Source: Trichoplax sp. H2 (taxonomy: Eukaryota; Placozoa; Uniplacotomia; Trichoplacea). Taken from it: DNA of 64,000 bases. The notes below the pieces were generated by a model. It had not been told where the DNA came from. It made no database searches and saw only the letters and a list, made by a program, of their open reading frames with translations. The stretch is from NCBI GenBank assembly GCA_003344405.1, contig NOWV01000119.1, positions 62,001 to 126,000 on the forward strand, read 5' to 3'. Of this stretch, positions 40,220-51,914 are shown piece by piece. Positions within the stretch are counted from its first letter, which is position 1. Every line of letters begins with the position of its first letter. The translations under genes and the position numbers were made by a program.

Positions 40220-41286
40220 TATAGAAACCGGCGTTTTTCAATACAATAAATAGAGAGTTAGTAGTTAGTTTTGCAATAACTTCAACTACGAGTTCAATTT
40301 CTTGTCTCCATGCTTAGATATACAGTATTGTCAGTGTATATCATTGAGTCTAGAACCAACTTTCAATACAGTTGTTCGTATTAACTCCGCTGTACAGTGT
40401 ACAGTGTACAGTATTTTATTGGTTATGCAGCGTAGCGGAATCTTTTTTTACACACTGATTCATTGCACTGCGCATGCGAAAACAATATGGCAGCGTATCT
40501 ACTACTTTAGTAGAGCGTTCAAAGGTTTTCATGGAATAAGTTTTTAGCGTCAAGACTTTAGCAGTTCTAAAGACGACAATGATCTTCCATACTAACAGTT
40601 ACTCACATTAAAGTCATTTTTTTTTGTTAGTATATCCTTTCTGCTTTGATTCTATAGCCGTCATATACAAAACCCTCTTTTCTTTTATAGCATAAAAAGG
40701 AAAGGATATCATTCCAGGCAGCATTTCTCCACTGTCTATCATGATATACAATACTGTTAATGAAGGGCAATATTTTCGTTAGATTTGAATAATATTTCGG
40801 GCATTGTCTAACGATGTGTATCACAGCACAAAGTTACTAGCGACAATGGCTAAGAAATAAACTAAAAGGAAATCACTATCATGCATCGCGCTGATCTATC
40901 CATTTCAGTAACGTAGTGACTACCTACCACTAGGGACTTTTGATGTGGATTTCATGTCCCTGTCACAATACTTTTGTTTGCAATACGGGTAGGTTTTCAA
41001 CCAGTTCTCGCTACTTGAATTTAATCCATCTTGACTGCAATTTCGAGAGTAAGTTGTTAATTGCAAAATTTAATTTAACGAAGATGATAAGATCTTATAA
41101 TATCAGGTAAATTTATAGTCCATATGCTTTAGATAGTCCGTGCCGAGTAACTGCTGTTGTTCTTTTGTGCATCGAATGCAAAATGTGATGAATTGCACAA
41201 GAGTATCATAAATTCTATGGATTCTACCATGCAATAATAAATAGTACAATGATTCTTATTTATGTTATATAGTAGATTAATTAATA
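40220..41286. other. Intergenic with a coding-like minus frame
   Basis: The minus frame 40824-40627 ends CYKRKEGFVYDGYRIKAERIY then TAA and could be a last exon (acceptor GTTAG before 40811, phase 2). No upstream exon with matching phase was found and the protein is unknown. The rest is unassigned. Confidence 0.35.
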
Positions 41287-41510
41287 ATGAAAATGCAACT
41301 GGGGCGGGATAGGACATTCTCCTGATAGTGTATAGCCAGCAACAAGATAATACATCGAATATTCCTGTAATAGTTCGGAATGGACAGAGCTTGGATCTCT
41401 ACGGCCAAGAATTAATTAACGATCGCTATAGACATCGGTTCCACTACACTACTGACCATTCTACCGCTTGGCCCGACTTGGCGGAGAATTTAATTGTCAA
41501 TACACTATAA
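41287..41510 (+). pseudogene. CTP synthase-like glutaminase-domain fragment, frameshifted
   Basis: Two pieces in the right order resemble the C-terminal glutamine amidotransferase half of CTP synthase (UTP to CTP). First, KMQLGRDRTFS (frame from 41293) recalls the family's GGTMRLGxRxT block; it then meets TGA TAG. Second, in another frame (from 41330), SLDLYGQELINDRYRHRF recalls the conserved LYG...I.ERHRHRY block. The family would continue for about 100 residues, but this frame stops at 41508-41510 and the catalytic Cys and His-x-Glu regions were not found. GC content is higher than in the flanks. It could be an old gene remnant, a bacterial insertion or chance similarity; I lean towards a remnant. 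Confidence 0.4.
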
Positions 41511-41769
41511 CTAAATACGCATATCTAGCCGCATTTTTGGTATAAAATTGAACTAGAATAACTTTATTATTAATATCCTCAATCGTCGTATTGGGATTAA
41601 TCAAATTGATCATCCTCTTATTCTCTTTTATAATATCGATTATCTTATAGTGAATTCTAGCCGGTATCACTCGTTCATGACATTTTGCTGTTTTGACTGC
41701 GAAAAGCATTTTATTATTGATTTCAAAATAATGAATAATGGAAACGGGCGTAAAACGCGAATTACGCAT
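41497..41769 (-). CDS. Hypothetical 90-aa ORF
   Basis: ATG at 41769, TGA at 41499-41497, no intron needed. Basic, with central VIPARIHYKIIDIIKENKRM and a hydrophobic C-terminus (ARYAYLVIVY). Composition is plausible for a small protein but no family is recognised. It overlaps the end of the CTP-synthase-like frame by 14 bp on the opposite strand. Confidence 0.25.
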   Translation of the reverse strand: MRNSRFTPVSIIHYFEINNKMLFAVKTAKCHERVIPARIHYKIIDIIKENKRMINLINPNTTIEDINNKVILVQFYTKNAARYAYLVIVY

Positions 41770-42711
41770 TAAAATATTGCTTTACTTTAATATGGCATTT
41801 GAGTCCTATACATGCGTAAAAACGCAAGTTTGCGGAAAACAAAAACAATAACAATAAATATGCTTAAGCAGCCGGATAAAGTACAACTCCTCTTACAATA
41901 CATATTGTAAAAGTCAGTAATATCAAATAAGGAGGAAAAAGTTTAAATGACGAAAGTGATGTACCCTTAATGATCATTTCTTTTCATTTTCACTATTTTT
42001 TTGCCTTAATTTCGTATTCATACCATCAATACAAGCTGTTAATATGAATAAATTGCGTCCAAGAACAATGAATAAATTAATTGAATTAAGTGTCAACATA
42101 CGACACAATATATTGAAACAACTTTTCAAAGGATAATAATCAATTAGTAGATTCCATTTGCACATGCCAAAGTGATAAAGAAATAAGTCTGATCACATTA
42201 TCCTGCTATACCGTATGTACAGCGTTGAAATCAAAGACATCTGCATAGGTAGCATAGAGCCAACCTGTCAAGAATGAATCTAAAAATACCGATTATGAGA
42301 TGATATATATATATATATAGTATTTTGATATACAAGATATCAAATTCTATCTATACCATTTACAAGGCCTTCTCATAAGCCTTTTAATTAAAATTACTAC
42401 TCTTAAAAAATAGACGCATATCACATTTAGAGTTAGATAGAGGAGCACAGTCAAATGTCGTTCGAAAACAATTGTCATTTTCACAGCGGAAACATGCATT
42501 CTTTAGCTTTTGGTCATCAATTGAACTAATAGAATACATAAACTCTTAGAAGAGTATAATATATGTATTATTATATATGTTACATTTATGCTTATATCCA
42601 TATAGATAATGTTAAAATAAAAGCAAGGCAACAAAAAATGAATATCATCATGCGAAAATTATATTTATTTTTATAAATATGTTTACTGTATATATATATA
42701 TATATATATAG
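41770..42711. other. Intergenic, TA microsatellites
   Basis: AT-rich, with (TA)n runs at about 42303-42319 and 42689-42710, the latter abutting the tandem repeat on the 3' side of the GPCR. No supported gene. Confidence 0.5.
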
Positions 42712-43090
42712 GAAGAGAAATAGACAAAGACAAGAAAAAAAATTTCCTAGAAATACCATCCTTCATGTTTAATAATATAATAAACTTCACATGACCTATG
42801 TATAAATACTAAAATTCAGTTTATTTATGTAAATATATCACATAGAGACCAAGTGTTCTACGTCTATGAAGAAAGAGAGCGAGGCGGAAAATACCACTGA
42901 AATGCCCATCCTTTATGTCTCAATACGAAACTTTTCACGATATACGGGTATATTATAATACTAAATTTCAACTTATTGATATCAATACGCCATGGAGACG
43001 ACGTTCCGTGCGTCAATAAGGAGAAAGAGAGAGGAAGAGGAAAGACTTTGAAATATCTTCCTTCATTTCTCATTATTAAAGTCCTCTGAT
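42712..43090. repeat. Three diverged tandem copies, about 150 bp each, beside the GPCR stop
   Basis: Units start at about 42712, 42868 and 43016 with GGAAGAGAAA-, GAAGAAAGAGAGCG- and GGAGAAAGAGAG-type purine-rich heads. Each continues GAAATAcCaTCCTTcAT-like and then an AATA...AACTT segment; the third copy is cut short. They lie in the 3' flank, possibly the 3' UTR, of the minus-strand GPCR. Confidence 0.75.
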
Positions 43091-43113
43091 AATAAAATGA
43101 ATTAATAAGTAAA

Positions 43114-44202
43114 TTATTTTACACGCAGGTTGTTACAAATGTTATTATCAATGTGAATACTATACTGTATTGTAGTCTTTCGACGGATTTCACTCTTGAT
43201 ATCGGCTCCTCGGGCTTCGGCATAAAATTGCTTTACTTCGTTGCTATGCTTTCTTTTCATTAAGAGACAGCAATGGATCATAATATTCTTAAAACCTTTA
43301 CGAAATGATTGATTAAATATGCCGTAAATGATAGGGTTGTATGCAGAATTGCTTAAAGCCAAGCGAAGTGCAGCTATCGATACAACATTATAAAATGGCT
43401 CTTGAGCAAAAATGGAAACGATATCAATGAGGACTAACGGTGACCAACAAAACATAAATACACCAACGATAACAGATAATGTTGAAGCTGTCTTTAAATT
43501 AGATTTAAATTTTTGACGATTAATTTCACACAGTTGTGTTAGGGAAGCTATTAGAGCATAACTCTTCTTGGCTGAGCGATAAATCATAAAATAACAAGTG
43601 GTAAAGATAGCTAATGCTGCTGTCATGCTCAACATGACTAAACTTACATAGCCAAGGTTAGGGCGATGTTGATCGACAGCAATCCAGCAATAAGCCTTTG
43701 AATCAAGGTATTGATATTTTCCTAGTGAAATAGACTGTAAACCAAGCAAGGGCATCGTTGCCATCAAGCATGGAAATAACCATAACAAAGATATTAAAGC
43801 AATATATTGTCGAAATGGGTAGTGTTGCTGATAGCGCAATGGCTTGATAATAGATTTACAACGATCAATACTAATAACAGCTAATGTGAATAAAGATACG
43901 CCAGTCGCGAAAGTCATCATAAAACCACTGAACTGGCAATTAATTGAACCGAGTGGCCAACGGCTACTAATCAAGCTGACCATTGTAGCGGGCATGTTGA
44001 AGATAGTAATTAAGAGATCAGCAACAGCAAGATTGGCCATTAAGATACCTGCAGTATTATGCAATGACGATTGATGATAGATAACCATCAAAGCCATGAT
44101 ATTACCAATAACCCCTATAACGGTTGCTATTGACATATAGATTATGAATATAACAGCTACTGGCGTAGAAATATTATAATCTGTAGTTGAATTAACATCC
44201 AT
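43114..44202 (-). CDS. Class A (rhodopsin-like) GPCR, single exon, 362 aa
   Basis: Seven-helix receptor for an unknown ligand. The true ATG is 44202-44200 (the TTG at 44208 only extends the frame). Visible: N-glycosylation site NST near residue 4; GN of TM1 (Asn34); LAVAD of TM2 (Asp62); TM3 Cys89 and extracellular-loop-2 Cys172 for the usual disulphide; DRC (113-115) in place of DRY; Trp141 of TM4; CWSP of TM6 (252-255); NPIIY of TM7 (289-293); helix 8 ending in a Cys pair (311-312) that could be palmitoylated. No retinal-binding Lys in TM7, so it is not an opsin. An intronless gene is common for this class. Amine, peptide and melatonin-like subfamilies cannot be separated by eye. Confidence 0.95.
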   Translation of the reverse strand: MDVNSTTDYNISTPVAVIFIIYMSIATVIGVIGNIMALMVIYHQSSLHNTAGILMANLAVADLLITIFNMPATMVSLISSRWPLGSINCQFSGFMMTFATGVSLFTLAVISIDRCKSIIKPLRYQQHYPFRQYIALISLLWLFPCLMATMPLLGLQSISLGKYQYLDSKAYCWIAVDQHRPNLGYVSLVMLSMTAALAIFTTCYFMIYRSAKKSYALIASLTQLCEINRQKFKSNLKTASTLSVIVGVFMFCWSPLVLIDIVSIFAQEPFYNVVSIAALRLALSNSAYNPIIYGIFNQSFRKGFKNIMIHCCLLMKRKHSNEVKQFYAEARGADIKSEIRRKTTIQYSIHIDNNICNNLRVK

Positions 44203-47200
44203 AATCAACGAAATGATATTCTAACAGAAAATGGTCAATGCAAAGACTTAATTTCAAGTTCCGCTATCTTGTGTTGATCATCTTCAGATCAAAATACCTA
44301 TGCCTTGAATTATGCTACCGATCTATTGTTCTACACTATCATCTCATGATAACCAATTCTGGCTATAATAATAAAGTCCAATTCACGCTACTAAGTAAAA
44401 ATGATCTTGATTTGCCTTTAATAACAACTTCACACGACCTTGTTAAAGATCTCGTCTTGCGAACATGACGTATCTTCACCTTGATTTCTTATGGAAGTAA
44501 TCAACAATGTCATATGCCAGAGTTTAAAATGAACTCCATCAATCATGATCATACGCGCTTAAAATTGAACCTTTCTAAAATAGAAGAATTCGATGTTGAC
44601 GTTATTATATGAAGTAGAAAAAATCAAATATAAAGATGAAGTTTGAATTTTGAAGTAGTCCAGCTTTAAATTGAATACATTTGATATCTTTATTCTTTGC
44701 TAATTTTAAAAACCATTCATTGATTATGAGTTCTTGATATCTAGCCCTAGCTGTTAAAAATGATCAGGTAGAAAAAAATTCAGATGTTATTCAATTGTAT
44801 GTATATATTTTTCTCTAAGAAATTCATCTACGAATATTATAATGGATGATTGACTAAATTTACACTTTTTGCTAGAAATGATGATTGCGACTCCCACTCA
44901 ACTAAAAATGATTAGCTACGTATCGGATGACAGAACTTATAGTAAACAGATTATCAAGTATAGTGATGTCTTCTAAATAATTCTTTGATCTATCATTTCA
45001 TCTATAAATGAAATAACAATGACTTAAAATAATTGCTAAATTAATAGACTTGGATATAATGAGAAAATCTTGCGCAATGTTCTTTATATATCAATAACGA
45101 ATTTCCGAGACGATATTTCTTATACTAAACGATAACTCTTTTTCTCTTCTATTCATATCCATCTATTATTATTATACGTATAATGCTGTAACCTCTCACT
45201 TGAATCAAGACTTAGTCATCAAATCGATGGACATCTTTTTATATTTGATAATTACTATTTTAATAATTAAGTTTTTTGAGTATGTCGTATTCTATGATGA
45301 AATCAGAATGATCTAGGTTAAAATACCTTATTCGGTAAAATACTAAAAATCCACAATATTAATACGAGAAGGTACCATGATTATTTTACTCTCAAAATTA
45401 TACGATCAATGGTTATATTATTCTATTTTATCGTAAAAGTAAAGCAAATGATAATGAAATTGTCTATTTGTTAACTTCATTTGACGTAATATAGAATTAA
45501 ACCCGATCAACATCATTTTACGGTTGAATTCATTAATGCAAAATGATTTCATTATTGAATACAGTATTTCATGCGTTCACGTAGCGAAAAATTGTCAATC
45601 CTTACTACACTAATAAATGTAGTAAAATTAGTGCACTATATAAATGCTATTAGCAGATATAAAATTCAACCTATAATTCAACCACTGATTATCAATAATG
45701 CTAAAATAAAAACCACGAAATACCGCTACGCAGTGTGATCAACTATAGCGTAGAATCTAGCCGAACATCGGCCGAAATAGATTTATGAATGATATTGCTC
45801 CAATCTCTTTTCTATTGTAAATAAGCTGAAACATCACTTACCTTAAAGAGAAAGAGTATTATGAAGGTTTTGATTCATTTCCAATGCTAAATATAATAGC
45901 AAAAAATAAGGTACAATTGCTTAATTCATGTAGTGGTGCTTTATGGTAAGAAATAAGTAAGCTGAAGGATATTCAACTTGGTTGGCTAGCTGTTCTAAAT
46001 ACCTGAGAGTTTACCTTCTCTTTCTTGATAGTTAACAACACTGTCAGCAAAGTGATAGTTGCCTGTCATTGGTGGGATGATAAAGTAGAAATAGCAAAAA
46101 TTACTTCATTAATTCATATCTTTGACCTAGCGTAGAATACGTAGGTTGTAAAACACAGCAAACTATAGGATGAAATAAGCTTATTAATAATTTATTTTAC
46201 TGACTTGTTATTAAACTAAACTCTCCAAATGGCAGATCTTTGACCTGTATTCTTCATTACAATGGCAAGTTACTTCCTACTATTATTCCTGTTAATAAGC
46301 TATTTGAATATCATATTGTTTGTTATACCACTATACGCTTAAATACAAATACTTTATACCATAGTATTGACAGAGCGATGTCTGATTGTTGATAATGATG
46401 ATGAAATTTAATGACGATTTTGAATTAAAGGACACATAAAAATTTGATTTAATTTATCCAATATAGGTACTTCCTTAGCTCTCTTCCACTTCTTCGATCA
46501 TTATCTTAATCTATTAATCATTTATTTATCAATAGGTTGTTGCTATCACGACCATTACGGAATTTCGTTTTGATGGCATTGTTGGTGAAGCGATATTCCA
46601 ATTTTATTGACTCAGCTTGAATGTTGTATATGATTACTTGCATGTGATTCAATAACAATCTGCTTATCGCACTATCATAAGATGATTAAAAGCAATAGGC
46701 TAATACTTAATATAATATAAAATGTAACACATTTCCATCTCTGATCCAGGTATTGTTATCATATCAAATTCTATACTGCAATAAGACAATAACTTTATTC
46801 TCTTATTACTTTTATCCAATTCACCATTAATTATTAACCCTAATATATTATAGTATTTGGCTACCTTTTGTCGTCAATGTAGCAGCAACATATAATGATG
46901 ATGCTAATTTAGATGACTAACGACTTTGTTTTTTTTTCCTAGGAGTAAAATCATTCAATATTTTATGATCATTAATTCCCTCACAAAAATAGGCGAAGGC
47001 TCAGGAGGGCAACAAATAAATTTTTTTATTATTAGTAATAACGAAGCCTTATTATATGCTGCAATAAGCAGGAAATGTGTTATAGATCATCAATTTAAAA
47101 GACTACAATTAATTATTATTATAGCGCTTTATTATAGTATAGAGATAGTCTCTCAACGGTGATGAAGGATATCAGCTGTCGTTATAATATTGAAATTCCG

Positions 47201-48330
47201 CTGTTCAAAATGAATAGATCTCTGATATTGCGCACCAAATACGAACTGTTAATTACTTAATCCTGTGACGAACTAAATCTAAGCGTTGATCAAAAATTAA
47301 AATGTCGAGCTAATTGATAATTGAATCAGATACGAAATAATTTTTTTATTATAACATGTCTAATTAATAGGAATTTGTAATATTATAGAGAGTAGTTACT
47401 TAGAAGAATAGATAATGAGTAGTGAACATAGAGGAAAATTAGCTTCCTCCTTCTTTTATGAGAGATGGCCTGAAAGGTGTATTATATTAATGAATAAAAC
47501 TTTGATGATATAAGGCCTTATTTCGATTTGATTTGTAATTAAATGTAGCTATTTATTCTTCTTACTTAATCTTCTATCGAAAGTAAATTTATTGATCGTG
47601 AGAGAAAGTAAATAGAGCTTTTATCCTTATTATTTATCCATATTTGTATTATCTATCCAGTTTTATCAAATTTGATTCATTTGGATTTTTGAAGATGATG
47701 TAAAGGGCAAAAACTATCATCGTTGATATACCGCAGCGTGCCATTGCTATTATCAATCCTAAGAATTAACTATCTTCTATGCTGTGAATATATTTATGGG
47801 CCGATTTAGGCTTCCATTTAATCAGTTTAAAGTAGCCGAATCGATTAATAGTACTGTGCTAATTTAATCTTTTTACCTACTGTAATCAGCCAACTGCTAC
47901 AGCTTGTCACATAGTGCAATTGTTGCTTTTATAATTCTATTTGAGAAATATATTATCCAATTGACAGATCAATGCAATTTTTGATTACGCTATAGTGAGT
48001 AAGTCTGTTTTAGCCACGATTAATTATAAATCATACATTTGATTTAATATCTTATGTTTAAGCTAATTTCTAGTCTGAGTGTTTAAAACCTGTCGAATGC
48101 CTTAATATTTTATCTTATTTCTACGCTCATATATATTATTCAAATACAACATAAATGACACTGTTATCAATCTTTATAAGTGGGATTACTAGTTTAAATT
48201 ATAGGTTTTTATTTTGTAACGTCCTGAAAATAAAAATAGATGGACATGATTTACCATATCCAATATAATATGAACAGGTTTAAATGTACTGCACTAAGGA
48301 TATATTACTCTTTTCGGTATAAAAGTTCAG
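44203..48330. other. Intergenic upstream of the GPCR
   Basis: The first part presumably holds the GPCR promoter. The open frame 44238-44468 (plus) lies in it and is probably noncoding. Nothing else could be supported in about 4 kb of AT-rich sequence. Confidence 0.45.
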
Positions 48331-48895
48331 TGTCACAGTACGAGCCACCGTGAAGAGTAAATGACTAAATTTAGTGCTTAACATTTATATATAGAGATAA
48401 CTTATAATGACTTACAGTAAGAACTATAGTAGTTATTATTTTGTTACTGTAAATTATACTGTATTGTAGTAAGAGTTCTCATAAGGTAACTAATATTAAT
48501 TGATAGTGTTATGTCTTGTAACACTTGTGATGAATATCCTGAAGATATTCAATTATACATGATAATATAAATAATTCTGTGTGTGGACATACTGTAGTCT
48601 AATTATCTAGAATCGTTTAGTAAAAGTCCAAAATTATGAATAATGTCTGTATTGATTTAGGCATCCAATATGAGCTAAATTTCGTGAACTGTTATGACTC
48701 ATACATGATAGCTGCTGCCGAAGGGTATTTAAGCTCAATAGATAGTTGAATAAAAGAAGAGTTTTATAGTTGTTTTAACGTAGAAGCAAAGGCGTCTAAA
48801 TCTTGTGAGGTAGTTAAGGAATACTGAATCCCGGAGATTATAGTAATTTAGAGATTTATTTTGCGTTATCTTTGTCACGAAGTTGGTTTGTGACA
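48331..48895 (+). mobile_element. Diverged LTR, copy 3, no clear target duplication
   Basis: A 565-bp member of the family seen at 7220 and 25597, starting TGTCAC and ending GTGACA. The 3' third is closely alike (GTAGAAGCAAAGGCGTCTAA, then the terminal TGTCAC...GTGACA hairpin), the middle carries extra sequence, and the TATA region reads GGTATTTAAG. The 5' hairpin is imperfect. Immediate flanks differ (TTCAG before, AAGTT after); AAGTT does occur 3 bp further upstream at 48323-48327. It is older than the other copies, or a product of recombination between elements. Confidence 0.85.
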
Positions 48896-51800
48896 AAGTT
48901 TCTCTGAATTATCTTAGTAATCATACCGACTAATTTGACTGTAAATCTGTCTTTATGATGACAGTTTTTCTTTATTTTTTATTCTCCTAATAGGTTAATA
49001 CGATATTCTTACATTTAATAATAAATCTGGCAGATGAATAGGTTTCCTCGAATACTTCTTGCTATATCGTAAATCTTTTCATCTGCAGGATATGGAGGAT
49101 GATAACTATGTCTTAAGTGATTTACAGTACTAGATAAAGCAGACTAAATTTTAAAAGCAGCCAATAGTACTATTGTTAAAGATGAAGGAAATGGTCAATA
49201 CGTCTAGCAGTCTAGCAATTAATACCAAGTGGATAATACTGTAGTTATTTATTAGGTGGTGCTAAGATAGTGACAATGTCGTGTTGGTATAACCATATGA
49301 TAATAGCTTTTCGGAATATCGTTAACTATCTTACACCAGTTAGCATGAACCTTATTAACGATAATATGATTTAATCTATTAGAAATAGTAGGATGCATTA
49401 CGTATACTGCTCAAGGTTATGAGGATTATAGCGGTTTAATATCAGTTAGTTTACTGTAGTAGCCTTATCACCGCTTGATTACTTATACTATGATAATAGT
49501 TTTTATTAAGAGACGCTAGTCAGCTTAAGTTTGCATTCATTTGTGAAAAATCACTTTCTAATCTTGGTATGAGAGTATGATGAGTGAATTTGAATGCTCC
49601 TTTACTATTAAAACAATATGCAGTACTGATAGATCATTTACTAGGTTAGGATTGTTTTAAATTGTTTAAGGGTATTTCTTAAGTTCCGTATGAGGCCATG
49701 TACGTGAAAAACATTAGATTCACTTTACATGGAAAAATTTCATAGCGCTCATGATGAAGGTATTATGTAATACAGTAATTCATGAATAAAATTAATTTTA
49801 GCTTACATTTGATCTGATACCTAATGCATCTATGCTTTTAGCAGCAAGTGTTAAGAAAATTGTTAAAGGGGTTATACGAGTATGATACGATTGATAAGAT
49901 CTAAGATCAAAGATCTCGGTAGATTTGATATGATTTAATAGTTTATGACTCAGTAATTCATTTATATTTGATATCAACAACTGCGGCTATATTCTTGCTA
50001 CTTGTGGCTATCATTCTTTGTCCAATATTTAAAACATGGAGTGGTCATTTTTCATACTTAAATACAAGTTCACACACGTATACATAATACATAATTCCAA
50101 ATACTAACAAATTCTAATGAAGAGGTTATAAAAATCAATAGCCAATTTCACAATAATTAATCTAACGACAATAAGTACAAAGAGTATAAAATTAATGATC
50201 TAAAAGTAATCGATAATTTTTTGACGAATTCTTAGCTCCATAAACTTACATTGAATGCTTTCACTTTGCAGATGAAATATTACATAAATATAAAATTTCG
50301 TACTGTCTCTCTAAATTAAACTCTAGAACTGACGAATTGACTTATAAACTAATACTCCATACCAAATTTCCAGGGCGTAAGCAACCAATGAATCTTGTAA
50401 ATTTTTATTCTAGTTACTAGACTTTTAATATACTTTCCTGTCAGTTTTAAAGATATTCAGCGATCTCGCATAATTCTTCTCCTTCATTTATAGGTCGCTA
50501 ACTCAAATATACTCATATTGCAAATAGATTACCAATGGCATCATAGATGGGCCTGCACTCGGGTATATTTGCTGATAGTGGCTATGAAAAAACCTTAACA
50601 AAAAGTCCTGATCGTAGTTTCATGGCTAAGAGTATTGCTACTGATTGCTAGTGTTAGAAAACATGCTATATGAACAGCTTTATCTTGGTTGCAGTTCTTT
50701 AAAATTGTATTTCTTTCACTTTATATGGCTATGTAACAGCTATAAATATACATTAATTTAGCAACACTACACTAGGACATCATTGAAGAATCTGCATATC
50801 TTGCCTTAAAATATTTTTCAGTTTTGATAACTTGATTATATTTGATCATTATAAATCAATATTTAGAAAAATATAAATTCTCTCATGATCATGGCTGTGT
50901 CATTAATAACTATCTACTTATGTATGCTGTTATTTCGATAAAGAATTTAAAATTTTATTTCTATAATAATATCCCTTACATCTACCCAGTAATTTTCTGA
51001 TACGTACTGTAATAGATATTTTAATTACGTAGTAGCTTTACGGAACAATTTTTCGTGTTATGACGCATTAAATTAGACCATCATTTTAGTGCTTAAGTAG
51101 AGAAACTTACATAATTTATTTATTTTGATGGATATACTTTAATATAAGATAATCATTTTCTGCAAACGAAACAACGGAACGAAATAAGAACAATGACAAA
51201 GACAAGAATTTAACTTCGCTTATTTTAATGGCAATGTAATTAATATTAACATTAACTAGACGGCTATCTTAATGCTACTAAAGTCTATAGGTTGATATAG
51301 TCAGTTAGCAAATGATACAAAACAAAGAAATAAACTATTGATTATGATAAAATGTTCCATGATGATTGTATTTTAGCCTGAATAAGGAAGAAATGTGACT
51401 AAAGAGATTATTTGTCTTCTAATTCTGGATAATTTTTATCACTGTTGCGCATAATTGTTTCAGATATGAATATGGTCGTATGACAGGTAATATCAAAGAA
51501 TGTAGTACAAATAAAATAGTTTCAATTTTAAATAAAGCGGTCTAAAAACTTGTTAACTTTGTCAATATGATATCAATTTCTAGAGTTTAATTTACAAAGT
51601 GTCAAATCATACATTACCACTATAAGTTGTCTATCTACAGTAGGATAGCATCAATCAGTAGCAGGAAATATTTAAAATGCATTAATTAATGTTACCATCT
51701 AAGCTAAGATACAATTGGTATTTTAATACTATCCCATTCTATCTAGAATTATTATCCAATCTGATATTCTAGTGAATGAGTAATCACGCAGAAACAGTCT

Positions 51801-51914
51801 AATCGAATGATTTCATTCTTCTTTCCTTTCTACCCTCCACAACTCTGTAATAGCTGCAAACTTGAAGAACAATTTATATATTTCATACGCTGGAAATGTC
51901 TATATATTTTACAA
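48896..51914. other. Intergenic, one exon-like segment
   Basis: AT-rich. A minus-strand segment 49980-49807 is open for 58 codons between an AG and a GTAAGC donor (phase 0 on both sides), but the acceptor lacks a pyrimidine tract and the peptide is unknown. Nothing else supported. Confidence 0.4.

Noticed and set aside
42303-42319. (TA)n runs as regulatory TATA boxes
   Set aside because: Pure dinucleotide microsatellites, also at 42689-42710 and 61036-61052, with no gene start at a suitable distance.
43844-44074. Plus-strand 76-codon frame
   Set aside because: Antisense shadow of the class A GPCR.
44238-44468. Plus-strand 76-codon frame with ATG just upstream of the GPCR
   Set aside because: No family features; lies where the GPCR promoter and 5' UTR should be. 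Left out as a gene.
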